From positions 62,001-126,000 of the forward strand of contig JAIWNI010000005.1 of assembly GCA_025331435.1 (NCBI GenBank): DNA of 64,000 nucleotides, in the 5' to 3' direction. The DNA comes from Choanephora cucurbitarum. Its lineage: Eukaryota > Mucoromycota > Mucoromycetes > Mucorales > Choanephoraceae. Position numbers and translations under genes: made by a program. Positions 1 through 12,918 of this stretch are shown piece after piece (the stretch's first letter is position 1; the number at the start of each line of letters is the position of its first letter). The notes under the pieces were generated by a model, which searched no databases, was not told the origin of the DNA, and saw only the letters and a program-made list of their open reading frames with translations.

Positions 1-203
1 TTACCAAAGGAACCAGCAAGGTGCAGTTGGCTGAAGTCAGTTGAGCGGTGAAGCCAAACAAACTGACCAAAAGTCATATAAGTTCCTTTTAGCTGTGGTT
101 TAGGCGCACCTGCTATGTTGTAATATATATGTATGAGGTAATTGAAGAATTGCTTATAATAGGTATCGGCAGAATAGACATCAACTGGTAAAATTTTATT
201 CAT
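1..203 (-). CDS. Partial hypothetical protein, cut by the window edge
   Basis: An open frame runs on the minus strand from an ATG at 203-201 to the first base of the window without a stop: 67 full codons plus two bases. The composition is protein-like, with aromatic residues in a stretch reading QFFNYLIHIYYN followed by GAPKPQLKGTYMTFGQFVWL, and no low-complexity filler, unlike the surrounding AT-rich DNA. I do not recognise the family. The first ATG may not be the true start, because this could be an internal exon. Everything downstream lies outside the window. The call rests only on frame openness and composition. Confidence 0.45.
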   Translation of the reverse strand, partial: MNKILPVDVYSADTYYKQFFNYLIHIYYNIAGAPKPQLKGTYMTFGQFVWLHRSTDFSQLHLAGSFG

Positions 204-3200
204 CACTTTATTCAAAGAAACAAAAGAAAAAGAAGGGCATATAGAAAATAATTTAGCCGAAATTCTAAATGAGAAAAAACAAAGAGAACAAATGCATGGA
301 AAGAGAAAGAACAAATGATGTGTATGTAGTGTTTAGCTCACCAAATCAATAAGGTGAATGTCTTCTCAGCATAGCTATCATTAGAAACATAGAAAAGAGA
401 TGAAGATGTTACCCTCTCGATGCTTGTAGAAACTCGTAAATAAAGTACTAAACAGGTGGATCTTTCTCTAGTATGATTCCCAACTTAAATATCCAAACAA
501 TGGATAGAATATAGTTGATCTGGATAAGTCTTAATATGAACTTTTCAAGAGAAGCAATAGTAGGCACTGCTTGTTTTTTCTACTTCTCGATTTATTGAAT
601 TCAATAAAGGACAACACAATCTCTACGACCCAAATCTAGCTGAACACAATTATACGAACATAGATGTGTGTAATTGTGATAATTAATACATTTAAATTTG
701 TTGTCATGCCACCTTTTTCAATTTACAAAAACCTTTGTATGCTTTAAACTTGTTGCAACAGTAATTGTATTTAAGGACAGACTATACAACGTTGCCTTCC
801 ATAACATTCCAAAATGTATAGGGCTACCATCTTTTCATCTCATTGAGAAGAAAAAACTAGGCTGAAATCTGGCCAAGACATTACTCGAATGATTTGTTAA
901 TGTACACAACTCCTAGTCATTGGGCAACTAAATTCAACAAAACTATCAAAGCATACAAATAGCTCAGTGATCAAATCCCTTTAGTTGCTTATGATCGTGA
1001 TTTTCCCTTTTTGTAAACTAGTTTCCTGAAATAGTGCAAGAATAATGTGTAACTATAAAAAAAGAAAGCTGAAGCTAGTGAATGTTGAAGCATCGTTAAG
1101 GACTCAAAATGGCCTACTGAGTGTGTTTGTTAGTTTAGTTTTTCCAGACGCATTATATTTTTGGCTAATTTCTCCTTGAAAAATAAAATAAAAAAGGCGG
1201 CAAACAGTACTGTCTTCTTTTACTTCATAGGCTAGCACTCAAACTAAGCATGATAAACGCACAATGATTGTTGTGTATAGCACATAATGCATCTTATAAA
1301 GATACAAAAGATTTACAAATCAAGTTTTTATCCTGTTTCTCTTTCTTAGCAATCATTGTTGCCCATTTGTTCATTCACTTAGTTTTACCAAGTAATTGCC
1401 TACAGGGGCAAATAACTTTGCTCCCTAGAAAATGATAGGGAAGCTATAGTCTCCAACGTCATTTGAAGCGTAACGTGAAATCATTAAGATTACTTTTATT
1501 GAGACATATTAGTTAGATGTGCATGTAAATAGAAGAAATAAGTATAGATGAATCGCAGATCACACACGATGTCAAGTTCTATTTTATATGTTTCGTCTTC
1601 TTTCTTTTGTTTTCTTCTTTTCTTTTTTGGTGCATACTAAACTGGTTCTCGAATGCATATTCTTCTCTTTTTTTTTCTTTGTCAAGAAAAACTAATTGGA
1701 TCTAATCTGCCTTCAGTCAATCTTTACAGTGCTTTTATTTACATTAAGACGGGTGGCAAAAATCCAATGCTCTTATCTTGAGAACATAAAAGAGAGGAGA
1801 CAGAGCATGTTTGCGTGTACGAAATAATTGGGGAGTGATCAAACGGGAGACAAATACAAGAGGACTAGTAGGAGAATAAAATAAAACAAAGAGGCGTGTT
1901 GGAGAAAAAACCCATACATACACTAAAAAGGCAAGTGAGATAAACTTGGAAAATAAGAAGGAGTTGAAGGTTGGGGGGAGGGTAAACTGCTAAAAGGTAA
2001 TGCGGCTGCATCACGAGAAACAAAAAAAGGCTACAAACTAAATCGAAAATATGTGACAAACTGATCTCTTTTCACTTCTAACATGCTCCCACTTGTTAAA
2101 GTAAATGCTCCTCTATACCTCTATTTCTTTCTTTCTCTCTTTCTATCTCCCATGAAAGTTCCTTTAAGTTCTCTCCTCTTCTTTGTGGCTGTTCCTATAT
2201 TATGTTTACATACATCAATGCATATTTGCTCATATTCCAACCTAGAAGAGTATGTAGAGCAGCGATTTATGGAATAATATCATATTGGAAGAAAACTAAC
2301 AAACGGGCTCATTTATCATTGTCCCAGTTTAACTTCAGGATATTTTACCTGATTAAATAAAGAAAAAACACTTGCTTTTATTTTAGGCATCATAAACATA
2401 GAATTCAAAAGACTATCTTTAGATCTTATAATTAGATTGTGTATTAGTCTGATCCTCAATCGATATGGGGCATCCCTGATTGCGAGAGAAGGGTTTATTG
2501 CCTGTTAGACAAGTTAAGGGAAGTGCTTTGACTTATGCGTGCGCTCGTGCTTATAGATGCCAGCCTTTCTTTTTTTCCAACTGATGTACCTGAGGAATGT
2601 GTTGACACAAGGGGACAACCAAGAGAAAACCAAAGTTAGGTTGAGTAACTTAATTGTATGTCGCTCTGACAAAACAAATAAAGGAGAAGTAAGAGGGAAA
2701 GCAAGAAAGCCCAATGGTTTATGGAGGACAGAAATCAGTTGTTGATTCACTTACTCTCTCTTCATCATTTAGATAATTATTATTCTATAGTTTGAAAAAA
2801 GGAGAGAAAAGAGGGAAAGTACAAAACAAATCTTGCAATTACCAAATGGACGATATCTGACTTTCCTGTATAGAGAATAGGATAAAAAGGATTTATAGTT
2901 AAACTTTAAACTCGCTTTATTGCTCAAAAAGAAAGAAAAAACAGGTTTATTCAAGTTTGGAATAAATTAGCGTTCCCTCTCTTAGCCCTTTTTTTTATAC
3001 CAATTGCTTTGGGTTAATCGGTTATCTTTGCTAACATAGACATACAGCCGAATAAATCTATCTCATTCCTTTTTTCTTCAGTCTTTGATTTGTTTTGCTA
3101 AGAAAGGTTCTGTTCATACTAAGATGTACCTTATTGACTTTGTTCTTCTGTTACACATAAAAAATGATTCGATGAACAAGTGAACCTGTTCTTAGGCATG

Positions 3201-4372
3201 CTGTGTCCTTCTGTTGTATTCCTAATTTTCTGTCTAAGCATCTCCTTTCAACACTTTTTTTTACTACCGATATAGTGAGCAAGATTATACCTTTTTATGG
3301 TAAGAGTATTGACCTCCTTATGCATATTCTCGTCCTTTCTCTCTATTTTCTGCTTTGACACTGCGACTGTACGCACATACCTATCTACTCGTGGTTTGTC
3401 AAGTCAATGGGTAGGGTGAAAGAGCAGGCAATCTAAACAAAACAAAACGAAAAAAGCGTGCGCATTGATAGTAGTGCTTTTCCTCAGCTTAATTCTCTCC
3501 CCCGTTGTCATAGTGATTTCCATATATGTTATTAGCAAAAAAAGGTATTATTTGAGGCATCAAATAATATGCTAGTAAACAATAAACGAAAAAGTGTATT
3601 CAAATATGTTCATTTTAAAATAAGCGAGTATGAAAGTGTTATCTCAGTTTGTAACGCTTTTAAGTTTTATTATCTTGTTTTAGTGTTTTCTTGTCATATT
3701 GTAATTCAATTAAAAAAAGTTGTTCCAGAGCATTTCCTTTGATAATAACATTTAATCCTATAGATTTTATTAAAAAAGGGTTTGTGATAATTTTCTTTTT
3801 AATGAGAGTAGCTTTATTAGCAGTAATTTGTGGTAAAAATAGACGTGAACCCTTTGCGATGAGCTTTGTTTGTTTTATCAATGCATGAGCATGGAAGTTT
3901 CATCATTCCTTTGGCTTGTGCAACTGCTCTTTGTTTACTTCTTCTTTCCTTCACTTATACGCTCAATCTTATTTTTTAGGCTCTGTCCCCCATCTCCCCC
4001 GCTTTACATCAGATGCTAACTTACAAACTCCTTACTTATGGAATTTTTTTCTGCCCCCTTCTATTCAGGTAAGTGTCTATGTATATACCCTTTATGTCCA
4101 TATATTTTTGTACGATTACCTCCCTCTTCTTACTCATCAGGACTATTTCCTATTTTGTCAACTACTTTTTTTTAAACAGATTTACATTTATGTACAAATG
4201 TGATGTGTTTGCATGTATTCAAATGTACGAAAACCCTAGAGTTTTGTTTCTTTGATTTTACTATTTCTCTTTTTGTTTCTGTCCCCCCCCCCATCCCTTT
4301 CCCTCCTTCTTTTTATTTTGACACACCTGGCTTTTTGTTAGTTTTCTCGATTATTGTCACTCTGTCTTTTTG
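204..4372. other. Long intergenic region with no supported gene
   Basis: About 4.2 kb of AT-rich sequence with poly-T and poly-A runs and no open frame with recognisable protein character, splice structure or RNA gene. A lysine-rich minus-strand frame at 3660-3881 was considered and set aside. The last few hundred bases (from about 3900) are pyrimidine-rich, including a C-run near 4284-4293, and presumably hold the promoter and leader of the homeobox gene that follows. Confidence 0.6.
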
Positions 4373-4380
4373 TATAAATA
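4373..4380 (+). promoter_or_regulatory. TATA box candidate of homeobox gene 1
   Basis: TATAAATA lies about 125 bases upstream of the chosen ATG (4505). The intervening leader is T/C-rich, as is common upstream of fungal start codons. This is inferred from motif and position only. Confidence 0.45.
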
Positions 4381-4504
4381 CAATTGAATCGACTCTGCAT
4401 ATTTTTTTTTCTTCTTCTTTTCATCCGTTTTTATATCTTTGCGAATTTCTCTCTTTACTACTCCAATCTCTTTTATATCACTTTCTTTGATCTGCAAAAC
4501 TATC

Positions 4505-5680
4505 ATGTCACCCGAAATGCTCATGCAACCTTTTAACACCATGTCACCTATGGCCAACAACTCGTATTATAGCCCACTAGAAGTTATGTCAGGAACACCC
4601 CCAATGGACGAGGAAAGTCTCTACTTCTTGGGCGGATATCATCATCATCCTCATTTTTTTGAAGGAAACGAAAATTTTCGTGCTACATTCTACAATCCAT
4701 TTGAAATTAAGCATCGTCGACGCACTTCACGCGCTCAACTTAAAGTACTCGAAAAGTCTTTCTCTGAAAACCCAAAGCCAAATGCTACTGTTCGACGTAT
4801 CTTGGCACAACAGTTGGATATGACACCGAGAGGCGTTCAAATCTGGTTTCAGAACAGAAGAGCAAAGGCCAAGTTGCAAAGACGCAAATCTGGCGAAAAA
4901 GAAGAATTGGTAGAAGATCAACAAGAACAACATTTGCAGCAAGACAAACAGAACAATTCCCCTGTTCTCTTCACTCAATTCTTCAACAACTTAAAGAATT
5001 GGGATCACAACAATAATCAACATGCTCGGTCCATAGCTACTCAGGCTGCAGCTTCTTGCATGTTCAGCAACTTGGAAAGCACCACTGACTCTATCAAGAT
5101 GGAAGACTTCTTCAAGTCAGCTATTCATCCTCTCGCACCTGTCATTGAATCGTCTGATAACGTAAACTGCACATTAGGCTCTGACATGATTCAAGAAGAA
5201 TGGAGAAGAAAATCTTGCCATGCTTTAGGATCAAAGGAAGCTCAACCTCAACAGCAATTGGATTCTCAAAATTATTATTTGTCTTGGCCAACCATGATGC
5301 CTCCATCAAACGATTTACAGGTAAATTTATAAACATCACTTGCCTGTTATCACAATTGTACTTACCCTCGATATCAGAACAACTACAATAGACGTATGAC
5401 AGCAGATTCAGTTTTGATCGAAAGCAACCCATATCAATTAAGCCCATCCTATCCAATGGTCAAATCGAGTTATAGCGAGTGCAATACACCCAGATGGAGC
5501 AGCAGTGTGACACCTCCCACAACATCTATCGACTTTTACTCCAATTTCAATTACTCCCCCATATCTCAGCAATTGACTCCTCTACTTTCCACTGGATCCC
5601 CTGTTTCTTCCATTGATGGAAACTGCTATGATCCTTGTTTCGATCTCTCGATGTCTACCAATGCACCAACATCTTCGTAA
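4505..5680 (+). CDS. Homeodomain transcription factor 1
   Basis: A 372-residue protein from two exons, 4505-5320 and 5378-5680; the 57-nt intron (gtaaat...atatcag) falls between codons. The homeodomain is at residues about 69-128, starting HRRRTSRAQLKVLEKSF and ending with the recognition-helix core VQIWFQNRRAKAKLQ, which carries the invariant W, F, N and R. It therefore should bind DNA in the nucleus. The rest is low complexity: a short His run before the domain, Gln/Asn-rich stretches after it, and a Ser/Pro/Thr-rich tail. An in-frame ATG 22 codons upstream (4439) would add a hydrophobic leader, so the ATG at 4505 is preferred because the leader looks untranslated. It resembles fungal Yox1/Pho2-type typical homeodomain factors, but no orthology is claimed and the target genes are unknown. 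Confidence 0.88.
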
Positions 5681-7822
5681 GATAGCCATAGAAAAAGATA
5701 TAGCTTTATTTTTCCATCTTTTCTTTCTCCATCTCTCTCTTCCTAATTTCTTTGCAGCATATATATTTATATTCACAGTTTTTACATATTTCTCATTCAT
5801 ACATACACACACGCATACATACATATAGCACACATAATACATTAAGTATACTAGATACGCTTAGCAAATTTAGTAGCAGCACATCATGGATTTTTTTTAT
5901 TCTTTTCTATCTATGCCTAATCTTGTCGATTGCCTTTACTCTTTCTCCCCTATCCTTTCCCTTTCTTTAACAAATAATGTTTGTCAATTAAAATTTGGTT
6001 TATGCTTTCTTCTAGCGCTTTAAGTCTCCCTTTTTTTTTTTTGCTTCGTTTGTTTACTACATTTGTGCATTTATATAGTTACATATTCCTAAACTGATAG
6101 AAAAGCCAAGCCTAAGAAGATACTATCATGCAGATATATGAGTCCTGTTTGTACAATCTAAAGAAGTTTAAGCATTCTAGCTTTTCTTTGTTAGTCCATA
6201 CCTTTTTTTTTTGCTTTTGTTGTTTGAAAATTCGTTCAAGTTTGTTTTCGTAAATACACACATATGTGTTTCCAAAGAGAAAATAAATAAGAGCCCATTT
6301 CTGATACTCTGTCTTTATCATTTGTGTTGTTTGGCGATCACATTTACATCTACTATGCATAAGACTATCGACACTTTATGTGTTACGATATCAAAACGAG
6401 ACGACATATGTAAGAAGAAGAAAAGATAGGCAAACCTGTTAACTGATTCAAGACAGTGAGTTTTCTTAGATCAAACTAAAAAGATGTTTAAGAAAAAACC
6501 AAATAATTAATACGCACAATTGGTCTACTACTCATTGTATTCTACTTCAGCATTACAGAAACACACATTGTTTGGCCTAATTTATCTTTGATCCTTTTCA
6601 TACCTATTTCACGACCAAAGCACTTAATTTCATCCTCATACTATTGCAAAAATCACAAAGCTTTTCTTCGGACTCTTTTTAAGGGTTTTTTTAGCCCTTC
6701 AATGTCATTTTTCGGATCTAAAGCCAAAGTATCTCGTGCATTTTTTTTTGAGGATTCTTGTGAATTACACCCTTTTTTTTTGACTCTTTGACCCTTTTAT
6801 GTAATTACTTTTTTAGACTAGCTTCCTACAGAAGGGCGTCTTGCCAAGTAGTAGCTTGCTTGCTGTTTTCTTTTAAGGGAATCAAATAATCGATCGCTTT
6901 TTCTGAACTTGAAAAAAGGGAAAAGAGGCCTCTTTGAACGAGAAAATGAACAAGGCGTGATAGACCGGCCAGGTCGTTGCCAACATTTCTAGGCTTCCTC
7001 CTAATGTCAAAGGACAGAAATATGCAAACCAAAAAAAAGTACAATGCTTAGATAGATATGTACCGTTTGGTCAAAGCTTGGGCTAGATGATTTAACCCAT
7101 CGAATCCTAGGCTAACAATACTGGTAAAGAAAGATCCTATTGATTAGCTCTGGACTTTATACTATAGTCATTTACTACTAGCAATGACATCTGTATTGAT
7201 TGTAACAGCTTCTGGTTTGATGCCTACAACAGCTAAACTCTCAAAAGAAACAGATATGTTATTTACCTATACTGCTTGATTCCTTGTAGAGTTTTCTATT
7301 CGATAGCTTAAAACCTCAACCTGATGTCATATAACTAACAAGTTGGAGCAATCGAATTTGTCTTGAGTTAGATGATTCAAGCCATATAACTGCTTGAAAC
7401 ATAAAATAAACGCTTTGGCCTGCATTCAGACAGCAATAAAGTTGTTTAGGGAGAAGAAGAGAGCTATGAACATGCTTTATTTTGTACTCAAGTTGCTACC
7501 AAACAGACGCGTACCTTGCTACAACTGAATAAATAAGAATCATAGTTAAACCGCAAAAAGACCTGTGTTTTTCAACATATTAGGTAAATGTTTGTAACTC
7601 AGGAGAGAACAGTTCTTGCCCTCCAGGAACTTATAATGTCGTGTCACAACAAATCAAAAGTAACATCCCTCCCTTTATGTGGCTCCTTACTCTTTGCTAA
7701 TCTTATCACAGAAGCTTTAAGAAAGTTCTTTGAATAGTGTACCTCAATACATGATCATTATTTCAGCTATATGGGTGTTATAACTTGTTGTGAGATGTAT
7801 TCTAATAGTGTTTTTATATAGT
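5681..7822. other. Intergenic region between homeobox gene 1 and the ubiquitin hydrolase
   Basis: AT-rich sequence holding the 3' ends of two convergent genes. A CATA/CACA-type simple repeat lies near 5803-5836. From about 6650 to 6790 there are several poly-T runs. Open frames at 6588-6791 (+) and 6826-7044 (-) are low-complexity and were not accepted as genes. Confidence 0.55.
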
Positions 7823-10800
7823 CTACTTCACTCTTGATCTAACATAAAACAAGTTATATGCTGCTTTAGTCTACAAAAACGAAAAAGTGTTTGAATCGTC
7901 AATTTGTTTAGGTTGAACTTGCTTTTTTTGTGACCTACAACAACTTTGCTTTCATCACATATTGACACTTTGCTATCATCGAAATAGTTCCATTTATCTT
8001 TATAACCATCCCTCACACAGGCAGTATCTATAAAAGGAAGCAGGGCAATGAGCTTTGTTGTATTCAGGGAAAAAATATACACTCACAATGACCACCTGTT
8101 AAAGATCCATAATGGTTCTACAAATTACAAGAAATGAATTATAAACCAGATGAAACTATACATAACTTCTTACCGATACAGCATAGAGGTCATATACAAA
8201 TGCAGATCGATCCTGACCAGTGGGAGCTGTCATAGAAGATGGTACATACTCTGATAAATCCAAGCTTCTAAAAGAAAAAGTAAAATCAAATCATTATGCA
8301 AACTACTTCTAAATTCACTCTTTGTTGGTACCTCGTAGGACATTTAACAAAAGTATCCAATTTGTTCCTAAATAATCCATCCATAGAAAATCGTTTGAGA
8401 TGAATAAGAAGGATATCAGGCAGCCTAGTGAGTGTTAACTGCTTTGATGCTTTACGCTTCTTGAGACATTTAGGGCATTGCCAGGCATCTTCCTTTTCTA
8501 ATGTCTCTTCTTTAACAAAATAGTCAAGACACTGGTATAATGTAGCACTCGACAAACGCAATTTTTTAGTTGGAATTGGCAAAGAAAGACTCATGAAAGC
8601 ATTGTAGGTAGTTGATGTCTGTTTCAAGAAAATGAATTAGGCAATCTATCCTATGCTCAAAACTGATTTCTGTTTTACCTGTTTACATGATAAACATGTA
8701 AGTCGGCTACGGTATTGACCCTGAAATAGACTGACAATAATACTCGAGTTTTTCCCTAGATAACGCTCCCATGCGATACCACTCGCTTGCCAGTCAGGTA
8801 ATTTCTCAAATTTCAAATCGTCATCCATCAGACTAAGAGATGATGGCCTCGCCCTGTTATTTGTTCCATGCGCATTTAAATCCTCGTGCAACCCATCCAG
8901 CAGAACCATCAAGAATTCTTGCGAATCATGCTGATCTTTGCCTGAGAAGCGAGGCGCAAACCGAATCAGGGATTCTCGGAATGTCATAGGCGAAATAAAT
9001 CGATAATTTTCACTCCACATTACTCTAACCACTTCTGCAAAGTTTTCAACCAAGACCCCTCCGGATCCTATTTTGTTGTGTCGATTAATATGTTGTTTGA
9101 ACATACCCGCTAATTGCAAAAGAAAAAAGAAGGAGAGGGAAAAAAAAAGAAGAGAGAAGAGCTAAGTAAGAAGAATCATGAGGAGAAAGAGAGAAAAGAG
9201 AGACAGTTAATATATCTTCTTCATTTCTCTTTCCTTTACCACTCTTGTTCCTCTTCTTGCTCCTTCTCTTCTCCCTCTCTCTTTCTTCCAGTCATCAATA
9301 ACTCATTCACAATATATCAAGTTTGAAAAGGAAAAGTGACTTACACATCAGATATCTTGCTAGAGGGATAGTGCCACTAAGGCATTGAACAATCGAATTC
9401 ATATAACATGTGTTGCCTAGATTTTTAAGTCCTGTGCAACCAATAGAAACAACCGTATTCAGCTGAGAAAATGTATTGTCATTTGGACTACAATGAATGT
9501 TGTTTGTCGATACGTGTTGGAATTCACTAAGTGTAGAAGGCCTACTGACAGACACGACGGGCTCCGTTGATGATGGTCTTTGAGTTCCTTTTAGCTTGGG
9601 ACTTGACACACTTAGCGCGCCGAAGCTATGACCAAGGCTCTCTAGTTGCTGTTGTTGGTGCTGGAATGCGATGGGAGGTACATCATACAGCTTGCTTGTT
9701 GTTGTTGTAAACCCGTTGAACGGATTGTCGATAAATGTTCTTCTTCTATGGAGCTTAGGATAAGAAGGTGGTACAGGCCTCACATCCTGTTGTATTGAGT
9801 TCTTTGGTAGTGGCATAGAAGATACTTGGAGTTGTGATGAGAGCTGAGGATACGCCACCGCTTCAGGCAATGCTGGAGCTGTTTCCGTTGTAGGAGACGA
9901 AACTTCTGGATGTCGCGTCGTGATTGATTCCTTTCTAGGTGCAGTAGGCAATGGCTCTGGTCTTATGATAGGATCCATGTAATCATGCTGGATTGAATGA
10001 AGAGGTAGTTCCACTGGTTGTACTTGTTTCTTGCCTGTAAACTGAATCGTTCATGTAGTTATAGAGCTGTGTTTAGCACCCATTACATGTAATGATACTT
10101 ACATAATCATAAAGTGAATGATAGCCGTTTTCGGAATAGACGCTGCTTCCATTTGAACTTGTTGACTGTCTAAACCAAGTCTTTTTATCTCTCGGAAATC
10201 GATGAACCCCACGCTCACCTATCTTTGCAAACCATGCATCAAATCCACCTGCCAACATCATTGGGCGTCGCCTTAATTGTTCTCTATTCATCAATCTCCA
10301 GAAACATTGCAAAGAATGGTCGGCTGTTTCAATCGTCCTTGAGCTCTGATCATAAAACACAATCAAATCAAACCGAGCTCGTTCTTGAAAAAGCATTTGC
10401 TCTGTTTCTGGATGCTGTTTTAACGAATCTTGTACCAACACAATAGAGCATCTATCAATCGGCTATGTAAATCTCTAACGATCTTGTTCTTGTTAGGGTT
10501 ATCTTCTTACTCTGATTGCAACACAAAAGGCTCCATTTGCATAATCCATGGGTATTTAATACATCCATTTTTAAAGGCATCTCTTGAACGTATATCGACT
10601 ATCAAGATGCTAGGTGGATTTGTCTTTGTTGTGATCCATTGAGCTAGTTCGAGCGGATCTACTGTCAGTCTATCGGGAAATGTGTTGTTTGTCCAAACAG
10701 GAAGTTTGCTTAAGGCACGATTTGCTTGAGCAACCGAGTGTAAAGGGTTACCTAATGGTAAATCGCTTAGTGTATAGTGAGGAAAATTGCGAGGATCATG

Positions 10801-11454
10801 GCTTGGCCTGTAGGCATAAGCTGTTTGTGCATGTGTTGGATGGTAATAAGGGTTGTTGTAAGGCTGCTTCTTCGTCGAATTATACCAATTCTGAATAGTA
10901 GTAGCAAGGTCGTTTAGGATAGCTATGACTTCTTCATTTGTTCTCTATAGGCAGCAACAAGTCAGTATAATCTTCAGCATAATGGTTTCCTTACATACTT
11001 TTTTAAGCTGATTAAAAAGAGGATCATGCCGAACCTCATGATATTGTGAGTGTAGCTTAACTATTTCGGTCATGATGCTTCAAAATCTGATATCAGATTG
11101 TCCAGTTTTTTATGTTTCTTAAGAGAGAGAAAGAAAACTTCTACATACCTGCAGCCTCGAAAATAGTTTATGTATGCGTTTTCTAGATCATTTAAATGCA
11201 TAGCGTAGTCTGCCTATGCCAAAAATAATTTGAAGCTCATCATTAGAGGCTGATATTCAATAATCTAATGTCTACGTTACTTTTTCATAGAGCTGTATGA
11301 CTGTATTTATCCAACTCTTAACGCTGTATGCTTCCGTATCGGACTTATCAACATAAGCATGCTGCCTTAACTCGGCAATCGAACCAAATGACTGTTGATA
11401 GGTAGGTGTATAAGGCCTGCTCTTGTAAGGCTCATGCTCAAACTGAGTAGACAT
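7823..11454 (-). CDS. Ubiquitin carboxyl-terminal hydrolase, Doa4/USP8-like
   Basis: A 925-residue deubiquitinase assembled from 12 exons: 11454-11281, 11213-11149, 11077-10999, 10944-10511, 10451-10103, 10041-9345, 9109-8679, 8618-8332, 8267-8174, 8117-8087, 8027-7939 and 7870-7823. The N-terminal 110 residues form a helical MIT/USP8-dimer-like region (ADYAMHLNDLENAYINYFRG). A rhodanese-like domain follows at about 190-330 (ILIVDIRSRDAF). The USP catalytic domain starts at the Cys box NLGNTCYMNS (Cys about 579) and includes a zinc-ribbon region (CLSC, CPKCLKKRK) and the His box GSLTGGHYTA (about 875-883), ending YNLFYVR. The order MIT-rhodanese-USP matches yeast Doa4 and Ubp5 and human USP8, which act on endosomal cargo ubiquitin. 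The acceptors of introns 2 and 4 are not the first AG; the frame decides them. Cys and His box residues are intact. Confidence 0.9.
9110..9344 (-). other. Long intron with opposed purine and pyrimidine tracts
   Basis: This is intron 6 of the ubiquitin hydrolase gene, 235 nt, against about 50-110 nt for its others. In transcript sense its first half is almost all purine (complement of 9216-9300) and its second half almost all pyrimidine (complement of 9120-9215), leading to the acceptor gcaattag. The two halves could pair with each other. Confidence 0.7.
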
Positions 11455-12590
11455 CAGTGCAAGAAACAGGCAAGTAAATCTGGAAAAAGAGAAGTAAAAG
11501 AAGAGAAGGAGGAAAAGAGAAGCAGAAAGAAATGGACTAACCCTAGAAGGAACAGGAAATAGGAAATACAAGTGATACACCTTTTTCGATTTGAATTTGG
11601 ACGATAATGGGACTTTTTCTGGACAAATCAAACTTAAGATTCAGACACGCTAGCTGGCTTTTGTTTTTAGAATGTTGCAGCATTGTTTACATTGCATTCA
11701 TGCAAAGAAATTGGTTGACTACAGCCGGTATTCAATCTCAAAGGCACAGTAAGAATTGAATAAGATTATATGCAACTGCATTGTTGACTATGGCATACAT
11801 CTTCTTAAATCAAAGAGGCCCATAACAATACAAAAAGTACTTATATACCTCATTATGAGCCAAAGCGAAAGTGAAAATAGAGCTGTGCTGCTGGTATTCT
11901 TTCAATACTCTAATACCCTAGCTACTTTGTCTCTCAAGATTATGCATGCAAATAAAAATATTCTTCTTCTTTGTAATGCATTATCCATATTTGCTCATTT
12001 TTTTTGTATCATCAGAAGGTAGTTCAGCTGCTGAATATTTGACATTTAGAAGAGATAAGCTATGGACAGGTAATCCTCAGGTCTTCCTCCTTTCTTCTAA
12101 GCGCATTATTTTCTCTCTATGTCCTGTTGATAGTGTAGTTTCTAAAGTCTGATAAAAATAGAACTCGCAAAAAGATCAAAAAAGAGTGATGATAGTCATT
12201 CTTTGTTCTAAAGATTTCCAGGATATATCGTATGATTTGGGATAGTAAGGATCTTGTCAATACAGGCACAATTTTATATGATAAATGAGGAAAAAGAAGC
12301 AAAAATTGTTTAGCTCCATACCTGCTACACTTCAGTTTCACGTGACTGATGGCTCACTCAGATCGGACTCGCAATAAAGTGATGTCACACTATGATCCAT
12401 TTTTTCTTTTTTTTTTTCTCTGAGAGTGTGCGTTTACAACTTTGAACACCATCACGCCCTTCTTTTTATTTTCTCTTGTTGTAGAATAAACTTGAAGCGG
12501 GTAATTTTTTTTTAATATTATTTTTTTCCATTTTTCTGCCTTGTATTCCATTAAAAAAAAGTACTTATAAAAAAATGCGTGTAGTAGATC
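11455..12590. other. Divergent intergenic region between ubiquitin hydrolase and Snf2 genes
   Basis: Both genes are transcribed away from this 1.1 kb region, so it should hold both promoters. Upstream of the hydrolase start, the minus strand is pyrimidine-rich (11455-11530). Near the Snf2-type start there are T-runs and the tract at 12525-12570. No convincing TATA box or additional gene was found. Confidence 0.55.
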
Positions 12591-12882
12591 ATGAACAATA
12601 CCAACGCTTCTTCTTCTCATGCCGCTCCTGACTTGACACTCAACTCACTTACCAAAGAAAAGTTGAATATCATTCTACAGGTAAAATTTAATTTTCCTCA
12701 CTATTATTATTATTTTTTGCATAGAAGTTTGACATTTGTTATTAGCGAGCAAAGCAGTTACAGGCTATTGGAGAGAAAGAAGATGGCAAAAATGAGTTCT
12801 CGCAGCTCATGAACTTATTGCGCTTGCTGCAACAACAGCAAAGTCAAGCTATCCAACAACAAAAACCTCAACTAGAACAGCC

Positions 12883-12918
<36 letters not shown>

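Noticed and set aside
3660..3881. Minus-strand frame of 73 codons with a lysine/isoleucine-rich sequence
   Set aside because: Composition follows the AT-rich base content, both strands are open at the same place, and there is no splice partner or recognisable motif.
4439..4504. Upstream in-frame ATG for homeobox gene 1
   Set aside because: It would add a hydrophobic 22-residue leader unlike a nuclear factor; the sequence looks like a pyrimidine-rich untranslated leader.
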